Positions 60,901 through 64,000 of a stretch of DNA of 64,000 bases are shown piece by piece (within the stretch, counting starts at the first letter, position 1; each line of letters starts with the position of its first letter). The position numbers and the translations under genes are program-made. Source of the stretch: Chionis minor (Eukaryota; Chordata; Aves; Charadriiformes; Chionididae). The notes beneath the pieces were generated by a model. The model had not been told where the DNA came from, ran no database searches, and saw nothing but the letters and a program-made list of their open reading frames with translations. Location of the stretch: positions 372,001-436,000 of the forward strand of contig VZSF01000636.1 of the NCBI GenBank assembly GCA_013398295.1. The letters are read 5' to 3'.

Positions 60901-61669
60901 CGTCAAGGGCTGTTTTCCAAACAGAGGGATTTTTCACCTTTTTTCCTTCTCCCATTGTTTCTAAGCAGCATTTCCAGCTGCTTGTCCCCGCCGCCGCCAA
61001 CTTCATCCGTCTCTGAAACCTTCATGTGCTCCCAACTCTTGCCAAAACCAGGATCCTGCGCTCATCCTGCAGACAAAAGCTTATGCAGCAAGTCAATCCA
61101 AAAAAAACCCCACAAGACCTGTTAAAAAAGGTTCGGTAACCTTAATAGGTGGGTTTGTGGTGGTTTTTTCCCCTTTTCCCCTTTGACAGAAGAGCCTCTG
61201 CGTTGACGGGCGAATTCCGACGCAGGTGCTGGTGGTGCACTGTCCTGTGGGTCTACAACACCTCGACGGCACGTCCCATTAAATCTTTGCTAAAAGTCAG
61301 GCTCATTTGTCTCACAACAGACTGCTGATGATTTTCAGCACTGAACACCTACACCGGAAAAACCTGCAATGGAAAAATAAAAATCAGCTTTGCCTGAAAA
61401 TGCCCCCCACTTGCAATGCTTGTACATGTGAACTGTCCCCCTTATTTATAAAATATAGGAAAGTATTTTTAATACATCAACTTTAGTAGAGATTTGTGCC
61501 AACACAGTATTAGTGTGCAACATTTGAAATACATTTATATTTACTCTGATGTGTTTTACCACTCACGCAGTGTATTTGCAGTCACACCCGGTATAGGAGG
61601 GGCAAAAAAAGGAATCACGCGAAGTGCTCTCTGTCGATACTGTAAATGCTCTTTTTCTTCAAATTTTAC

Positions 61670-61675
61670 AATAAA
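61670..61675 (+). promoter_or_regulatory. Candidate distal poly(A) signal AATAAA
   Basis: A canonical AATAAA lies about 30 bases after a TGTA element (TGTAAATG at 61641), the kind bound by cleavage factor I. A G/T-bearing stretch (GTTCGGTGTC) follows about 40 bases downstream. The preceding 300 bases are AT-rich and look like 3' UTR rather than neutral spacer. It could end a long FSTL4 3' UTR or an unrelated transcript. Confidence 0.35.
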
Positions 61676-62836
61676 ACCTGGCAAAAGCTCATGCTGACAG
61701 CGTCTATTTTATCCGTTCGGTGTCAGGGATATCGGTGGCAGGATGCTGTCTCCCTTTTGTATGGGATGTAAGTCGGTAATTAATGGCTTTTTCAAACGTG
61801 GGAATGCACGTTCAGCTAAAATACAGTGGGGGTGATGAGCGGGGCTCCTCACCCCCCCTAAAAAAACAGCCGAGTGCAATTTCTGTAGGTGTCATTGCAC
61901 GCGTGAGCACGAATTTGTGATTATTTGCAGCTGCGAGCTTGCAGATCCCAACTGGACAAATAACACGGGGAAAGGTGCCGGATGGGCTGAGGGCGGGCAC
62001 GGGACCTGTCACCTCTCCCCGGCAGGGATGAGCTTCTTCCGGCGGCGCGGTGCCACCAGGACCGTGGCCTTTGCCGGTGCCCCAGCGCCGGGAGCTCAGC
62101 CCAAGCCCTGTGCAATCCCACAGCGGCTTACGGGATTGTGCCGGGTATAAACCCGGGCAGCCTTTGGCCCTGGCTGATCGATTCGAAGACGTCAGTCTGT
62201 CTTCCCAGGTTAGCTGTGCAGCTTCCCCGGGAGCCTCCATCCTCGGCACTGCAGGCAGCGCGATGAGCAGCCCCTCCGCAGAGCGAGCTGGTGGCAGATC
62301 TTCTCCTAAAAACGATAAGGCTGGAATAGGAGAGCTCCCAGTTTCCTCCTGCACAGCGTACTACAGCTCTGCAGTTTTATATTTAAGATTAGCCTGCCAT
62401 GTCTGTGTATTTAATTTATAATTATAATTTTAGCCTGGGAAAAATTAGTCTGTCTTCACATGGAGTTATTGTAATACTGGGACACAGATGGCTGATTATC
62501 AAAATGTCTAACAGCATCTTTATAACAGTCCTAAGGCAAAAAAACCCCCGCTTCTGACAAGCATTATTTGCTGAAACAAATTCCATTTAATTAAGACATG
62601 AAGTCTGCACTGAAAGACATCCTAACTTGTCAACAATATTAACTGCAACATATACTGCTAGAGGTTATGCTTTGCATTAAGGCTAAATGGTAAAGGACAG
62701 GAGCTTTCGGAAGGATTTCTTAAGTTTTCCGGTGTAGCAAGGCTAAACTGGCCGTTTTCCTTGAACACTGTTTTGCTTTAGAAGCTCAAATCAGCGCTGA
62801 TGTAAACACCCAACCTGACAGTGTAGCAGGCTAAAA

Positions 62837-63025
62837 TCATAGAATCACAGAATCACTTGGGTTGGAAGAGACCTGCAAGATTATCAAGTCCAGCCATCAA
62901 CCTATGCCAAACCCACCCCTAACCCATGTCCCTCAGCACCGCGTCTGCCCGGCTTTTAAATACCTCCAGGGACGGCGATTCCACCACCTCCCTGGGCAGC
63001 CTGTTCCAATGCCTGATAAAATCCC
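62837..63025 (-). mobile_element. CR1 LINE 3' fragment
   Basis: A minus-strand CR1 copy. On the + strand it reads TCATAGAATCACAGAATCAC, GGGTTGGAAGAGACCTGCAA, CCATGTCCCTCAGCACCGCG and CACCTCCCTGGGCAGCCTGT, and fades after CTGATAAAATC. It is nearly the same subfamily sequence as the copy at 45891. The long ORFs through this region at 62862-63431 are repeat-derived. Confidence 0.92.
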
Positions 63026-64000
63026 CTCTGTGCCCTCAAAACTCATTTCGCCAGCAGGGGCCATTCTGCATGTCCTGCCCCAAGGTCTGCAGAGCCCTGG
63101 CACCCCCACGTGGATGGGGCGGGCAGGAGTGGGGCAGGCCTGGGGCAGCCCAGGGGCTGTCTCAGCAGGACCATCGCCGCTCGGGAGGGCTTCTCATAAC
63201 AGCATGGGTGATAGCAAACCATCCCTCGTGCAACTGCCTCACCTGGATAATATTGCACCCGCGTCCCAGCAGAAGCCACGCGCTCAGTCCCCGGGATGCG
63301 GACGCTGCCGTGCAGCGCTCCATGAGTGCGACTCGTTAATGCGCGGAGGGGTGATACGCAGAGCCAGCAGCTCAAGGTCTGCAGTATCCCATATGGCAGT
63401 AAAACTATTCAAGGAGAAATTATGCAGATAGTCAACATGTTCAAGCCACTATGGATTATGCTGAAAACATCAGCACAAGTAGCAGTCAATTTGCGTTACG
63501 GTCAACGAACGCAGCTTCACTTGTTTTCTCCTCTTAGAGGCCCCGGGGGCTCGGGGGCCTGGGAGACTTGGGGATGCTCTAATAAACACCCTAAAGCTAC
63601 TGCTCTCGCATGGGTATGTGACAACACTTGGAAGCTACAAGGGGAAAAAATATGTTCAGTAGTAAAAGCCACCACGCAAGTGACACAACACTTCGTCCAC
63701 TGGCGGTCCATGCACTAGTTTTCCAGCCACACGAGACGGTATTTTCACTGAGGCAGGATGGTTTTGGGAAGCGTGGGAGGAATAAGGGCAGCAGAGAAGG
63801 GGCTATTTTTAATTGCTGCAATTGTGACCACAGGCGGACTCCCAAATCCTAGCAGTTTCCCTGGATGCAATGGGAGCTGCCGGAGTCCAGACGCTTTGCA
63901 GGACCTGCAGGAAGATGCGCTGGTCCATGCAGGTCACATTTTTATCACCAGGCTCACATTGATTAGCAACTTCTACTGATGCCTTACGAGCGAGAGCACA

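Larger units (their letters stand above)
54931..64000. other. Region downstream of the proximal FSTL4 end, no recognised gene
   Basis: This 9-kb stretch holds two minus-strand CR1 copies, T- and A-rich simple repeats (about 56687-56711, 57963-57981 and 58003-58015) and GC-rich patches (57080-57480 and 61950-62300). It also holds the distal poly(A) signal candidate at 61670. The larger ORFs (58893-59390, 61812-62354 on minus, 62862-63431) match no protein I know. In mammals the 3' neighbour of FSTL4 is HSPA4, convergently oriented. Its C-terminal coding sequence was looked for on the minus strand and not seen. Confidence 0.7.

Noticed and set aside
61812..62354. 180-codon minus-strand ORF in GC-rich sequence
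   Set aside because: Proline/glycine/serine-rich composition typical of GC-rich non-coding frames; no match to HSPA4 or another expected neighbour.
62862..63431. 189-codon ORF on the + strand
   Set aside because: Its first third is the complement of a CR1 3' end, and the rest resembles no known protein.

Overview
The window is bird genomic DNA, almost certainly from a bird nuclear chromosome. Two things show this. Seven CR1 LINE 3' ends are scattered on both strands, several ending in the diagnostic ATTCTATGA-type 8-bp repeats. There is also a vertebrate gene of small exons separated by long AT-rich introns with GT-AG borders. The species cannot be named from the sequence.

One protein-coding gene is recognisable: the 3' two-thirds of FSTL4 (follistatin-like 4, also called SPIG1), on the + strand. 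Ten coding exons lie at 12217-12383, 25656-25776, 33467-33628, 34654-34788, 36233-36259, 41424-41542, 44324-44473, 45062-45169, 48387-48496 and 51577-52279 (stop codon included). Reading phases match at every junction, and the exons join into 599 complete codons plus a split first codon. They cover the two Ig-like domains (exons 1-4 of the window), a 27-nt microexon, and the large C-terminal domain shared by FSTL4 and FSTL5. The signal peptide, follistatin/Kazal domain and EF-hands must lie upstream of base 1. FSTL4 was told apart from its paralogue FSTL5 by residues that fit FSTL4, for example [18 protein letters not shown] and the C-terminus TVVWVGEV.

Layout: 1-12216 is intron, with CR1 copies, a G-rich 44-bp minisatellite and ancient SINE-like remnants. 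12217-52279 is the exon-bearing part. From 52280 on is 3' UTR of uncertain length, with a near poly(A) signal candidate at 54901 and a far one at 61670. 55000-64000 holds no recognisable coding sequence; it has two CR1 copies and simple repeats. No tRNA, rRNA, CRISPR array, viral gene or bacterial-type feature was seen.

The most interesting new item is a candidate 33-nt in-frame cassette microexon at 49611-49643, in the intron before the last exon. It has a long T-rich tract, a TGC just before the acceptor, a GTAAGA donor and exactly the phase needed to join its neighbours. It would insert 11 residues into the C-terminal domain. The 27-nt microexon already in the gene (36233-36259) has a similar neuronal-microexon layout and an unusually weak donor.
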